Shown in pieces: positions 34,683 to 42,782 of a DNA stretch of 64,000 nt. Each line of letters begins with the position of its first letter. Position 1 is the stretch's first letter. Position numbers and translations under genes: made by a program. The DNA comes from HKCCE3408 sp039191215 (GTDB lineage: Bacteria; Pseudomonadota; Alphaproteobacteria; Rhodobacterales; Rhodobacteraceae), in assembly GCA_039191215.1 (NCBI GenBank), contig JBCCXT010000003.1, positions 56,532-120,531 of the forward strand, written 5' to 3'. A model generated the notes under the pieces. That model saw only the letters and a program-made list of their open reading frames with translations, had not been told where the DNA came from and searched no databases.

Positions 34683-35225
34683 TTACAGCTGCACCCAGCC
34701 CTCGGGGGGCACTTTACCGGGATGCACCGCCCGGCAACTGGGGCAAGTGCGATCCTCCTCGGAGGCGTAGAATTTTTCATAGACCGGCGGCAAGTCGTCG
34801 ACGATGGATTTCAGTTGCATTTCAGCACGGTGCACGCGTGTGCCGCATTCAAAACAGTACCATTCGATCGCGTCCAACTCTCCTTCTTGGCGTTTTGGCT
34901 CAATCACCAGCCCAACTGAGCCTTCTTGCGGGCGCTGCGGCGAGTGGCGGACATGCGGCGGCAGCAAGAACACCTCACCCTGGCGGATCGGAACATCGTA
35001 AAACTCCTCGCCGTCAAAGAGCTTCAGCAGCATGTCGCCTTCGAGTTGGTAGAAAAATTCCTCGACCGGGTCGTCATGGTAATCGGTGCGCTTGTTCGGG
35101 CCGCCGACGACCGTGACCATCATATCTGTATCCTCAAACACCATCTTGTTGCCGACCGGCGGCTTGAGCAGATGGCGATGTTCTTCGATCCAGGCTTTGA
35201 AATTGAACGCGCGCAGCTTGGGCAT
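34683..35225 (-). CDS. nbaC: 3-hydroxyanthranilate 3,4-dioxygenase
   Basis: This cupin enzyme opens the ring of 3-hydroxyanthranilate to 2-amino-3-carboxymuconate semialdehyde. The 180-residue protein matches bacterial HAO closely. The iron ligands are H50, E56 (in TDYHDDPVEEFFYQL) and H94 (in LLPPHVRHSPQRP). The C-terminal rubredoxin-like iron site has C124-x2-C127 and C161-x2-C164. GGAG precedes ATG 35225. It lies between a DapA-like gene and the TRAP genes on the same strand; kynureninase and the usual next decarboxylase are absent from the window. Confidence 0.93.
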   Translation of the reverse strand: MPKLRAFNFKAWIEEHRHLLKPPVGNKMVFEDTDMMVTVVGGPNKRTDYHDDPVEEFFYQLEGDMLLKLFDGEEFYDVPIRQGEVFLLPPHVRHSPQRPQEGSVGLVIEPKRQEGELDAIEWYCFECGTRVHRAEMQLKSIVDDLPPVYEKFYASEEDRTCPSCRAVHPGKVPPEGWVQL

Positions 35226-35325
35226 TTCACACTCCCCGTTTAGAAAACCCTCGGCGGTTTCGACCATAACGGCAAAGAAATTATCCGCATGTAGATATCG
35301 GATTGAGTTATATCGGCAGCCCGCC

Positions 35326-36279
35326 TCACAGGGCCAGCCCGGATGTTTCGAACCCAGCGCGGATGAGCGCCCGTTCAGCCTCGTTCAGCTCCAACATCGG
35401 TGGTCTGACCGCACCGCCGATTTGGCCCAAGAGCTCTTGCCAGTATTTTCCAAACGCGGTCGGTTTACCTGGCGGCCGTGTCCGCTTCATGGCGTCGCGG
35501 ACCGGGTTGAGGCTGTCGAAAACCCGCTGTGCTGCATCCGCTTTACCGGCAAATGCGAGCTCAGTGTACTCGTTCATCCGTTGGTCAATTTTGGTTTGCA
35601 ATTGATAGGGCGGGGAGGAGCAAAGATAGAGCTTCCAGTCGAGCTCCAGGATGTTGGCCAACCATTCATGCTCTGCCGAGGTCGAGACATGGATTTTGTC
35701 GCCCACCATATGGGTCAGCTTCACATACATCTCCCGCGGCACCGAATATTTTATGGCAACGATATTGGGCAACTCCGCGATGCGGGCACATTCCTCGGGC
35801 TGCATGAGATAGCCGCTATCGGGATGGCTCCACATCGCGATGCCGATGTCCAATTCGTCGCAGAACCGTTTGTAGTACTGATAAAGAACCTCGCTGCGGT
35901 CATGGCAAAAGCTGAGCACCGGGGCGTGCAGTACGATATAGTCGGCGCCGCACGCCTCGGCATGGCGCGCCAGCTCCAAAGCGGTTTCCATGTTTTGGTC
36001 CGAGACCGACACGATGATTCCGGCCTTGTCGCCGCATTCGTCTACAGCGATCTCGAAATTCCGCTTCCGCTCGGCCAGCGACATGGAGAAAAACTCACCC
36101 TGTTTGCCAGCGATAAAGAGACCTTTGATGCCAAGATCATCGATCCAGTGGCGGATATTGGCGCGCAGGCCTTCCTCGTCAAAGCTCAGGTCCGCATTGA
36201 ACGGATTGAGTGCGGCGGCCCAGATGCCGATCATCGTCTCGCGCGCATACGCCTTGGCTTCGTGTTTGGTATACTTCAT
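35326..36279 (-). CDS. DapA-family (dihydrodipicolinate synthase-like) lyase/aldolase
   Basis: The 317-residue protein is a class I aldolase-type TIM barrel of the DapA/NanA superfamily. The Schiff-base lysine is in LPNIVAIKYSVPREM, and the glycine-rich loop near the N-terminus reads GIKGLFIAGKQGEFFSMSLAERK, followed by IIVSVSDQNMETALELARHAEACGADY. It differs from true DapA in the active-site loop, so a catabolic retro-aldol or dehydratase step on a keto acid is likely. It lies upstream of the HAO gene and divergent from the aspartate-dehydrogenase-like gene. Its substrate is unknown. Confidence 0.85.
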   Translation of the reverse strand: MKYTKHEAKAYARETMIGIWAAALNPFNADLSFDEEGLRANIRHWIDDLGIKGLFIAGKQGEFFSMSLAERKRNFEIAVDECGDKAGIIVSVSDQNMETALELARHAEACGADYIVLHAPVLSFCHDRSEVLYQYYKRFCDELDIGIAMWSHPDSGYLMQPEECARIAELPNIVAIKYSVPREMYVKLTHMVGDKIHVSTSAEHEWLANILELDWKLYLCSSPPYQLQTKIDQRMNEYTELAFAGKADAAQRVFDSLNPVRDAMKRTRPPGKPTAFGKYWQELLGQIGGAVRPPMLELNEAERALIRAGFETSGLAL

Positions 36280-36425
36280 TGGACCGGCGCCGTTGTTTCC
36301 CTGCGCTTAGACAAGCCCGATCCGGGCTGGCGTTCCAAGGGGCAAGCTGAAAAACAGCTATCAGAAATTGGAATATCCAAAACTCACCAATTTCGTTTTT
36401 CGGCGGATCGCGCTACAGGCAAGGC

Positions 36426-37196
36426 ATGAAGCTTGCTGTGATCGGGAAAGGCGCAATCGCGCGATATGTCGGTGCGATGGCTGCGGCGCGCGGCCATGAG
36501 ATCGGCGCGGTTCTGGTGCGCCCGGAGGCCGTTGGCACGGCGCAGGGCTATGTCGGTGCTGTTCGTGATCTGCCTGGCGACACGCGCATTGTCCTCGATT
36601 GCGCAGGCCACCAGGCCTTGGCGCAATTCGGGCCCGAGATCTTGTCGCGCGGGATAGATGTCATCACCGTATCGATCGGTGCGCTGGCTGACCGGGACCT
36701 GGCCGACCGCCTTGAACGCGCAGCGCGCGACGGCGGTGCAACCTTGCATTTGGCTTCAGGCGCTATCGGCGCGCTCGATTGCTTAAGTGCCGCTTCGGTT
36801 GGCGGCCTTCGGGCAGTGACTTATCGGGGCCGCAAACCGCCTGCTGGTTGGAAAGGCTCACCCGCTGAGGCCCAGCTTGATCTGGATGCCCTGAGCGCTG
36901 CGGCCACGCATTTCGATGGCAATGCGGGCCAGGCAGCGCTGGCCTACCCAAAAAACGCCAATGTCGCGGCGGTGGTTGCCCTGGCCGGGCTTGGCTTTGA
37001 GGCGACACGGGTTCAACTGATTGCCGATCCGACCATCACGCGGAATATCCACGAGCTAAGCGCCGAGGGCGAATTTGGCACATTCCGGTTTGAGATCAGC
37101 GGCAATGCACTGCCGGACAATCCGCGCAGCTCAGCGCTTGCCGCGATGAGCGTGCTGTCAAAGCTCGACCAGATCACGCAAAAGGTCTCGATTTAG
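36426..37196 (+). CDS. nadX: Aspartate-dehydrogenase-like NAD(P)-dependent oxidoreductase
   Basis: The 256-residue product has a Rossmann N-terminus (KLAVIGKGAIARYVGAMAA) and the aspartate dehydrogenase C-terminal domain (YPKNANVAAVVALAGLG, then TITRNIHELSAEGEFG with the catalytic-type histidine). NadX converts L-aspartate to iminoaspartate, but relatives near aldehyde dehydrogenases and dioxygenases seem to serve catabolism. No nadA or nadC genes are near. The LysR gene starts one base after its stop, so both are cotranscribed. The symbol reflects homology, not demonstrated function. Confidence 0.8.
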   Translation: MKLAVIGKGAIARYVGAMAAARGHEIGAVLVRPEAVGTAQGYVGAVRDLPGDTRIVLDCAGHQALAQFGPEILSRGIDVITVSIGALADRDLADRLERAARDGGATLHLASGAIGALDCLSAASVGGLRAVTYRGRKPPAGWKGSPAEAQLDLDALSAAATHFDGNAGQAALAYPKNANVAAVVALAGLGFEATRVQLIADPTITRNIHELSAEGEFGTFRFEISGNALPDNPRSSALAAMSVLSKLDQITQKVSI

Positions 37197-38141
37197 ATGG
37201 TTGGGCGCCATTCCCGCATCCTCGACCGCGCGCTCACACGGCTCAAGCTGCGCCAGTTGCGCCTGTTGGTGGCCGTGGGCACCCATGGCAACATCCAGAA
37301 CGCGGCGCGCGAATTGGGCATCTCCCAACCCGCCGCCACCAAGATGATCCAAGACCTGGAACTGGATTTTGAGGTCAAACTGTTCAGCCGGACCAATCGC
37401 GGCGTTGTGCCGACCGTCTTTGGCGAAACCCTTATTCGACACGGAAAACTGATCTTTGCCCAGGTCTCAAACGCCGCGCAGGAGCTTGACGATCTGACCG
37501 AAGGCAATGCCGGTCGGGTGGTGGTGGGCACATTACTTGCAGCCTCGACCATCCTGATCCCGACGGCGATCGAGATCATGTTGGCCGAACGCCCAAATGT
37601 CGCGATCAAAATCAGCGAAGGCACGAACGAATTCCTCATGCCCGGTCTGTTGTCCGGTGAGATCGACATGGTTGTCGGCCGCCTGCCATCGCAGCGCCAC
37701 CGTGACAAAATCAGGCAGGAAAAGCTATTCGAAGACAGGATTTTGGCGGTTGTCGGCACCGGGCACCCGCTGGCCGGTAGGGCGGGCGTTTCCTTTGCCC
37801 AGACCAAGCCTTTTGGGTGGATCCTGCCACCGCTTGAGACGACGCTGCGCCGCCAAGTCGATCAGTTCTTTGTCGGCCAGCAGCAATATGTGCCGCCGGT
37901 TGCCATCGAGTCGGTGTCTTATCTCAGCAATCGCGCGCTTTTGCAGCGCCGCAATCTGATCGGGTTCATGCCGGCCGAGGTGGTGTCGCACGATATTGAG
38001 AACGGGCATCTAAGCACGCTTGATTGGGATGTGCCTTTTGGTGCGGGACCGATCGGTGTGTCGCTGCGGGCCGATGATGACCTGTCGCCCGCGGGCCGCG
38101 CCTTCAAAGCCGCGCTGCATCAGGCCGCCCAGGCGCGGTGA
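37197..38141 (+). CDS. LysR family transcriptional regulator of the catabolic island
   Basis: The 314-residue LysR protein has the helix-turn-helix LRLLVAVGTHGNIQNAARELGISQPAATKMIQDLELDF, typical of the GbpR/galactose-binding-regulator-like subgroup that controls aromatic and sugar-acid catabolism. It starts directly after the aspartate-dehydrogenase-like gene and is followed by the aldehyde dehydrogenase gene. It likely senses the imported substrate or an intermediate and controls both divergent transcripts from the 36280-36425 region. Confidence 0.92.
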   Translation: MVGRHSRILDRALTRLKLRQLRLLVAVGTHGNIQNAARELGISQPAATKMIQDLELDFEVKLFSRTNRGVVPTVFGETLIRHGKLIFAQVSNAAQELDDLTEGNAGRVVVGTLLAASTILIPTAIEIMLAERPNVAIKISEGTNEFLMPGLLSGEIDMVVGRLPSQRHRDKIRQEKLFEDRILAVVGTGHPLAGRAGVSFAQTKPFGWILPPLETTLRRQVDQFFVGQQQYVPPVAIESVSYLSNRALLQRRNLIGFMPAEVVSHDIENGHLSTLDWDVPFGAGPIGVSLRADDDLSPAGRAFKAALHQAAQAR

Positions 38142-38244
38142 TTTTCAGGTATTCGCCAAAGCGATACCAGTATTCAGCCAATTCACTTGAAGCGATGGCA
38201 GGCAATGCGTGATCTGAGATCGACAGGATCGAGGAGCCCGGCAG

Positions 38245-39675
38245 ATGTATCCAGAGCTAAGGCTGTTCATCGGTGGTGAATGGCGCCGCACCCGCTCCGA
38301 TCTGGCGGTCGTGAACCCGGCCACGGAAGAGGAATTGGGCCGCCTGCCAAGTGCTGAGATTGCCGATCTGGACGACGCGCTTGATGCCGCCATGAAAGGC
38401 TTTGAGATTTGGCGCAACACCGCGCCGCGAGAGCGGTCCGACACCATCCTGCGCGCGGCGCGCCTGATGCGGGATCGGCAGGAGGAGATTGCCCGCAGCA
38501 TCACGCTGGAACATGGCAAGCCGCTGGCTCAGGCACGCCTTGAAGTGATCCGCGGCGCGGAGTTCTTTGAATGGGATGCCGGTGAGGCGATGCGCAGCTA
38601 CGGGCGCATCATTCCCGCCCCGCCGGGCCATAAATTTGCCGTCCACCATCAGCCCATCGGCGTGGTGGCGGCGTTTTCACCGTGGAATTTTCCGATGAGC
38701 CAACCGGCGCGCAAAGTTGCTGGCGCGCTGGCGTCGGGATGTTCGGTCATCCTCAAAGCTGCCGAGGAGACACCGGCCGGGGCCATTCATATCGCCAAGG
38801 CTTTTGAAGATGCGGGCCTGCCCGCCGGGGTTCTGAACCTGGTCTTTGGCCAGCCGCCCGAGATCTCGGGCCATCTTATTCCGCAGGAGCCGGTTCGGCT
38901 GGTGGCTTTCACCGGCTCCACCAATGTCGGGCGGCATCTGACAAATCTCGCCTCTGCGCATATGACGCCCGTCCTGATGGAGCTTGGCGGGCACGCCCCG
39001 GTCATCATCTGCGAGGATACCGATATTGCCGCGGCGGCTGTCTCTGGCGCGGTGCGAAAGATGCGCAATAGCGGTCAGGTCTGCACCTCGCCGACCCGTT
39101 TTTTTGCCCATGAGAGCATCTTTGACAACTATGCCAAGAGGTTCGTCGAACGCGCGGCCGCCACGCGGGTTGGCAATGGCATGAATGACGGGATCGAGAT
39201 GGGACCTACAGCCAATGATCGTCGTGTGCCGCTGTTAAGCGCGCTTGTTGAAGACGCCCAAGCCAAAGGCGCAACACTTGCAACCGGTGGCGGTCGGCTT
39301 GGCAACAAGGGCTATTTCTTTGAGCCGACCGTGCTTTTGAACGTACCCGATGACGCGCGGATTATGCAGGAGGAACCCTTCGGCCCAATCGCAGTGCTCA
39401 ACCCGGTCGCCTCGCTCGATCAGGCCATCGCGCAGGCCAATTCAGTCCCTTATGGATTGGCCGGCTATGCGTTTACAAATCGCGCCGATTACATCGACCA
39501 ACTCATTGATCGCGTGGAGGTCGGTAATCTGTCGATCAACACGCTTGAGGCATCCATGCCCGAGACGCCGTTTGGTGGGGTAAAGTCCAGCGGGTACGGC
39601 CGCGAAGGCGGGACCGAAGGGTTGGAAAACTACATGATCGTCAAAAACGTTTGGCAGGCCGCGCAACCGAGCTGA
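38245..39675 (+). CDS. NAD(P)-dependent aldehyde dehydrogenase
   Basis: The 476-residue enzyme has all ALDH features: VAAFSPWNFPMSQPARK for cofactor binding, the general-base glutamate in MELGGHAPVII, the catalytic cysteine in RNSGQVCTSP, and EEPFGPIA. It resembles succinate-semialdehyde and 2-aminomuconate-semialdehyde dehydrogenases, the latter fitting the step after 3-hydroxyanthranilate ring opening. The start at 38245 has a GAGGAG ribosome binding site. It follows the LysR gene after 103 bases, where an ATAC-CA-GTAT palindrome occurs. Confidence 0.93.
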   Translation: MYPELRLFIGGEWRRTRSDLAVVNPATEEELGRLPSAEIADLDDALDAAMKGFEIWRNTAPRERSDTILRAARLMRDRQEEIARSITLEHGKPLAQARLEVIRGAEFFEWDAGEAMRSYGRIIPAPPGHKFAVHHQPIGVVAAFSPWNFPMSQPARKVAGALASGCSVILKAAEETPAGAIHIAKAFEDAGLPAGVLNLVFGQPPEISGHLIPQEPVRLVAFTGSTNVGRHLTNLASAHMTPVLMELGGHAPVIICEDTDIAAAAVSGAVRKMRNSGQVCTSPTRFFAHESIFDNYAKRFVERAAATRVGNGMNDGIEMGPTANDRRVPLLSALVEDAQAKGATLATGGGRLGNKGYFFEPTVLLNVPDDARIMQEEPFGPIAVLNPVASLDQAIAQANSVPYGLAGYAFTNRADYIDQLIDRVEVGNLSINTLEASMPETPFGGVKSSGYGREGGTEGLENYMIVKNVWQAAQPS

Positions 39676-39746
39676 GACAGGCGGACTTGCCAGCAGCGCG
39701 CATAGACAGCGCGGGGCCGACACGCCGCCGGCTAGCGTTTGAATAC

Positions 39747-39770
39747 AAAAGGCCGCCTGTTGGGCGGCCT
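39747..39770 (-). terminator. Rho-independent terminator of rpmI-rplT
   Basis: On the minus strand a perfect eight-base stem (AGGCCGCC / GGCGGCCT, five-base loop) is followed by TTTTG. It lies 30 bases after the rplT stop. Confidence 0.85.
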
Positions 39771-39799
39771 CTCTATTCAGGGCAGATGCGTGCTTGAAT

Positions 39800-40162
39800 T
39801 CAGACGAGGGCCTCTTTGGCCTGCGCGACAATGGCGCCAAAAGCTTCGGGCTCGTGCACGGCCAGGTCAGCCAATACCTTGCGATCCACCTCAATCCCGG
39901 CCTTGGCCAAACCGTTGATGAAGCGGCTATAGGTCAGGCTGTCGTCATGCAGGCGCACGGCCGCGTTGATCCGCTGGATCCAAAGGGCGCGGAACTGACG
40001 CTTGCGGGCCTTGCGGTCGCGGGTTGCATATTGGTTGGCCTTGTCGACGGCCTGTGTCGCGGTACGGAAATTCCGGCTGCGCGCGCCGTAATACCCTTTC
40101 GCCTGATCGACCACTTTCTTGTGGCGGCGATGGGTGACGGTTCCACCTTTTGTGCGGGACAT
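39800..40162 (-). CDS. rplT: 50S ribosomal protein L20
   Basis: L20 binds 23S rRNA early in 50S assembly. The 120-residue protein begins MSRTKGGTVTHRRHKKVVDQAKGYYGARS and contains KARKRQFRALWIQRINAA, both diagnostic. Length is normal. It follows rpmI by 12 bases and ends at a strong terminator. In many relatives pheST follows this pair; here pheST lies about 15 kb away on the other strand. Confidence 0.98.
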   Translation of the reverse strand: MSRTKGGTVTHRRHKKVVDQAKGYYGARSRNFRTATQAVDKANQYATRDRKARKRQFRALWIQRINAAVRLHDDSLTYSRFINGLAKAGIEVDRKVLADLAVHEPEAFGAIVAQAKEALV

Positions 40163-40174
40163 ATGCGGGCCTCC

Positions 40175-40375
40175 TCAGCGATCGTAGGGCATGAAAGACT
40201 TGACGATCTTCGCGTCGGGTGCCGACAAAACGGTCGTACCCCGCGCGTCGCGAATGAATTTCTTCGTCCGCTTGATCATCCCATGCCGTTTGCCGGCTTG
40301 GCTGGCTTTGATCTTGCCGGAGGCAGTCCGGCGAAAGCGCATCTTCGCGCTCGACTTGGTCTTCATCTTGGGCAT
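40175..40375 (-). CDS. rpmI: 50S ribosomal protein L35
   Basis: This 66-residue protein is L35: MPKMKTKSSAKMRFRRTASGKIKASQAGKRHG followed by KKFIRDARGTTVL is the family sequence. It is the first gene of the rpmI-rplT operon. The 170 bases upstream may contain the promoter and leader; no infC gene is next to it. Confidence 0.98.
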   Translation of the reverse strand: MPKMKTKSSAKMRFRRTASGKIKASQAGKRHGMIKRTKKFIRDARGTTVLSAPDAKIVKSFMPYDR

Positions 40376-40546
40376 TTCGGTCTCCGTTCTTGCGGTCCGT
40401 TTCAGCGCGAACAGGGCATGCCACTTTGGCCCGCCGCGCGACTAAGACGCGCCCGTTACCGCAGTTCGCAGCGTCCTTCAAGGGCTGAGTTGCCGTGTTT
40501 TGGCCGCCGGACGGGATGATCCGGCCAAACCGATCGCTGCCTGGCG

Positions 40547-40774
40547 CTATGTGAGCGTGCCCAGGACCTGAAAGAACGCGACCGGCACATTGCGCCAGGA
40601 CGGGCCATCGGGCAGCGGCAATTGAACGACAATCGATAACACGATGAGGACGGCGATGATCACCGGTTTGCGCCCGACCGGGCGGCCATCGCTCCAGGCT
40701 GCGATACAGCCGACAAACATCAGCGCCGCCACCAGATTGGCGCTGGCCACGATGAATGCCGCAAGCAGGCTCAT
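40547..40774 (-). CDS. Small membrane protein coupled to pyruvate kinase gene
   Basis: The 75-residue product has two hydrophobic segments (LLAAFIVASANLVAALMFVG and PVIIAVLIVLSIVVQLPLP). It starts at ATG 40774, overlapping the pyk stop by ATGA, so it is translationally coupled to pyk. Function unknown. Related small membrane proteins next to pyk are, I believe, found in other Rhodobacteraceae. Confidence 0.72.
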   Translation of the reverse strand: MSLLAAFIVASANLVAALMFVGCIAAWSDGRPVGRKPVIIAVLIVLSIVVQLPLPDGPSWRNVPVAFFQVLGTLT

Positions 40775-42216
40775 TCCGGATCGGTCGCGTAGATCAAACG
40801 CTCCGCACAGGGCGCGATGCGCAGAATGTTGGTCGAGCCGGGCACGTTGAAGGGCACACCGGCTGTGACCACAATCTGGTCGTCTTCTTCGGCGAAGCCG
40901 TCTGCACGGGCGGCCCGGACCGCATTCACAACGGCCTGTTTGAAGCGCTCCAACTGGCTTGTCATCACGCAATGCAGCCCCCAGGTCAGGCTCAACTGGC
41001 GCGCGGTATTGCGCATCTGCGTCATGGCGATGACGGGCGGCTGCGGCCGTTCCCGCGCGATGAGCCGTGCGGTTGTGCCGGACTGGGAATAGCAGCAGAT
41101 CGCCTTGATGTCGGTGGCCTCGGCGATCTCTCGGGCTGCGGCCACGATGCCGTCTGCGGTCGTTGCGCGCTCGCCGCCGCGGCTGGCGGCGGTGACCTGC
41201 CAATAGGTCGGGTCGGCTTCGACCTCGCGCGCGACATTGTCCATCGTTTGCACCGCCTCAATTGGGTAATGCCCGGCAGCCGACTCCGCGCTCAGCATCA
41301 CAGCATCGGTGCCCTCATAGATGGCCGCAGCCACGTCCGAGACTTCGGCCCGCGTCGGCACCGGGCTTTCGATCATCGATTCGAGCATCTGCGTGGCCAC
41401 GATCACCGGCTTGGCGACCCGGCGGCACCGCCGTACCAAGCGCTTTTGAATGGGCGGGACGTTTTGAACCGGAAGCTCTACGCCGAGATCGCCGCGCGCG
41501 ACCATGATCCCGTCCGACACTTCGAGGATATCGTCGAATGCGTCCACTGCGGCGGGCTTCTCGATTTTTGACAGAATCGCGGCCCGGCCATTGGCCAATT
41601 CCCGCGCCTCCCAAACATCTTTGGTCCGTTGCACAAAGCTTAATGCCAGCCAATCGACGCCAAGTTCACAGACAAATTCCAGGTCTTTGCGGTCTTTCTC
41701 GCTGAGGGCGGCCAGCGGCAAGACAACATCGGGCACGTTCACGCCCTTGCGGTTCGAAATCGTCCCGCCGACGACCACCTCGCAATTTGCAAAGTCCGGT
41801 CCGCAATCAATGACCTTCAGCCGGATTTTTCCGTCATTGACCAACAGCGATGCACCGGGCTCTAGGGCGGCGAAAATCTCGGGGTGCGGCAGGTTCACGC
41901 GGCTTGCATCGCCTTCCGCGCCGTCCAGGTCCATGCGAAACGGCTGGCCTTCCTCAAGCTCTTCGGCGCCATTGGCAAAAACGCCCACCCGCAATTTAGG
42001 GCCCTGCAGGTCGGCAAGGATTGCAATCGGACGGTCAAGCTCTTCCTCGATGCGGCGGATATGGGCGTGTCGTGCGGCAATTTCAGAATGGTCGCCATGG
42101 CTCATATTCAGGCGAAACACGTCCGCTCCGGCCTCAAAGAGGGCGCGGATCGTATCGTAATCGCTGGAAGAGGGGCCAAGGGTGGCCACAATCTTTACTT
42201 TGCGTAGGCGTCTCAT
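40771..42216 (-). CDS. pyk: Pyruvate kinase
   Basis: Pyruvate kinase makes pyruvate and ATP from phosphoenolpyruvate. The 481-residue product begins MRRLRKVKIVATLGPSSSD, followed by DVFRLNMSHGDH, the substrate-binding KIEKPAAVDAFDDI, the metal-binding MVARGDLGVELP, and RAEVSDVAAAIYEGTDAVMLS. Start 42216 fits the family; the open frame continues far upstream without homology. It is divergent from the DUF1244 gene and is followed by a small membrane protein gene. Confidence 0.97.
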   Translation of the reverse strand: MRRLRKVKIVATLGPSSSDYDTIRALFEAGADVFRLNMSHGDHSEIAARHAHIRRIEEELDRPIAILADLQGPKLRVGVFANGAEELEEGQPFRMDLDGAEGDASRVNLPHPEIFAALEPGASLLVNDGKIRLKVIDCGPDFANCEVVVGGTISNRKGVNVPDVVLPLAALSEKDRKDLEFVCELGVDWLALSFVQRTKDVWEARELANGRAAILSKIEKPAAVDAFDDILEVSDGIMVARGDLGVELPVQNVPPIQKRLVRRCRRVAKPVIVATQMLESMIESPVPTRAEVSDVAAAIYEGTDAVMLSAESAAGHYPIEAVQTMDNVAREVEADPTYWQVTAASRGGERATTADGIVAAAREIAEATDIKAICCYSQSGTTARLIARERPQPPVIAMTQMRNTARQLSLTWGLHCVMTSQLERFKQAVVNAVRAARADGFAEEDDQIVVTAGVPFNVPGSTNILRIAPCAERLIYATDPE

Positions 42217-42383
42217 CTGTTGGCTGTCCCCGGTTCTTATGTTTGCGCTCACAGGCTTGGTCACGCTATGGCGCAAAACGCCCGCCGCGGCAACTGCGGG
42301 TGCCTGCCGCGCTGGGATGAAAACGCAGCTGTGGCTTGACGCGGCCGGGCCGGACTTCCAGCTATGGGGAAAGGAGAAGATGC

Positions 42384-42680
42384 ATGGATGATCATACCAA
42401 GCAGGCGCTTGAGGCGGCGGCCTTCCGTCGGCTCTTGGCCCATCTCGATGCGCGGAAGGACGTGCAAAATATCGATCTGATGAACCTCGCCGGGTTTTGC
42501 CGCAACTGCCTGTCGCGCTGGTATGGCGAGGCCGCCGCAGAACAAGGCCTGCAGATATCGAAAGAGGCGGCGCGTGAGATCGTCTACGGGATGCCTTACG
42601 CGGAGTGGAAGTCCCAGTACCAGACCGAGGCGACCGAGGCCCAAAAGGCCGGGTTCGACGCGGTACCCAAAGACCATTGA
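42384..42680 (+). CDS. DUF1244 family protein
   Basis: The 98-residue cytoplasmic protein is a DUF1244 member: AAFRRLLAHLDARKDVQNIDLMNLAGFCRNCLSRWY and EAAREIVYGMPYAEWKSQYQ are the family blocks. The paired cysteines in FCRNC are conserved. A GGAG-containing ribosome binding site precedes ATG 42384. Function is unknown. It is commonly next to pyk in alphaproteobacteria. Confidence 0.92.
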   Translation: MDDHTKQALEAAAFRRLLAHLDARKDVQNIDLMNLAGFCRNCLSRWYGEAAAEQGLQISKEAAREIVYGMPYAEWKSQYQTEATEAQKAGFDAVPKDH

Positions 42681-42782
42681 CCAAGCGGACGCGCTGACGC
42701 GCGACACGATTTTTTCGCCGCGCAAGTTATCACCCGCGGGCGCCCCCATGACCACCTACAGGCATGGCGGATCTGGGCGGCG

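Noticed and set aside
35086..36429. Plus-strand open frame of 447 codons opposite the DapA-like and HAO genes
   Set aside because: Both minus-strand genes have clear family motifs and the antisense frame has none.
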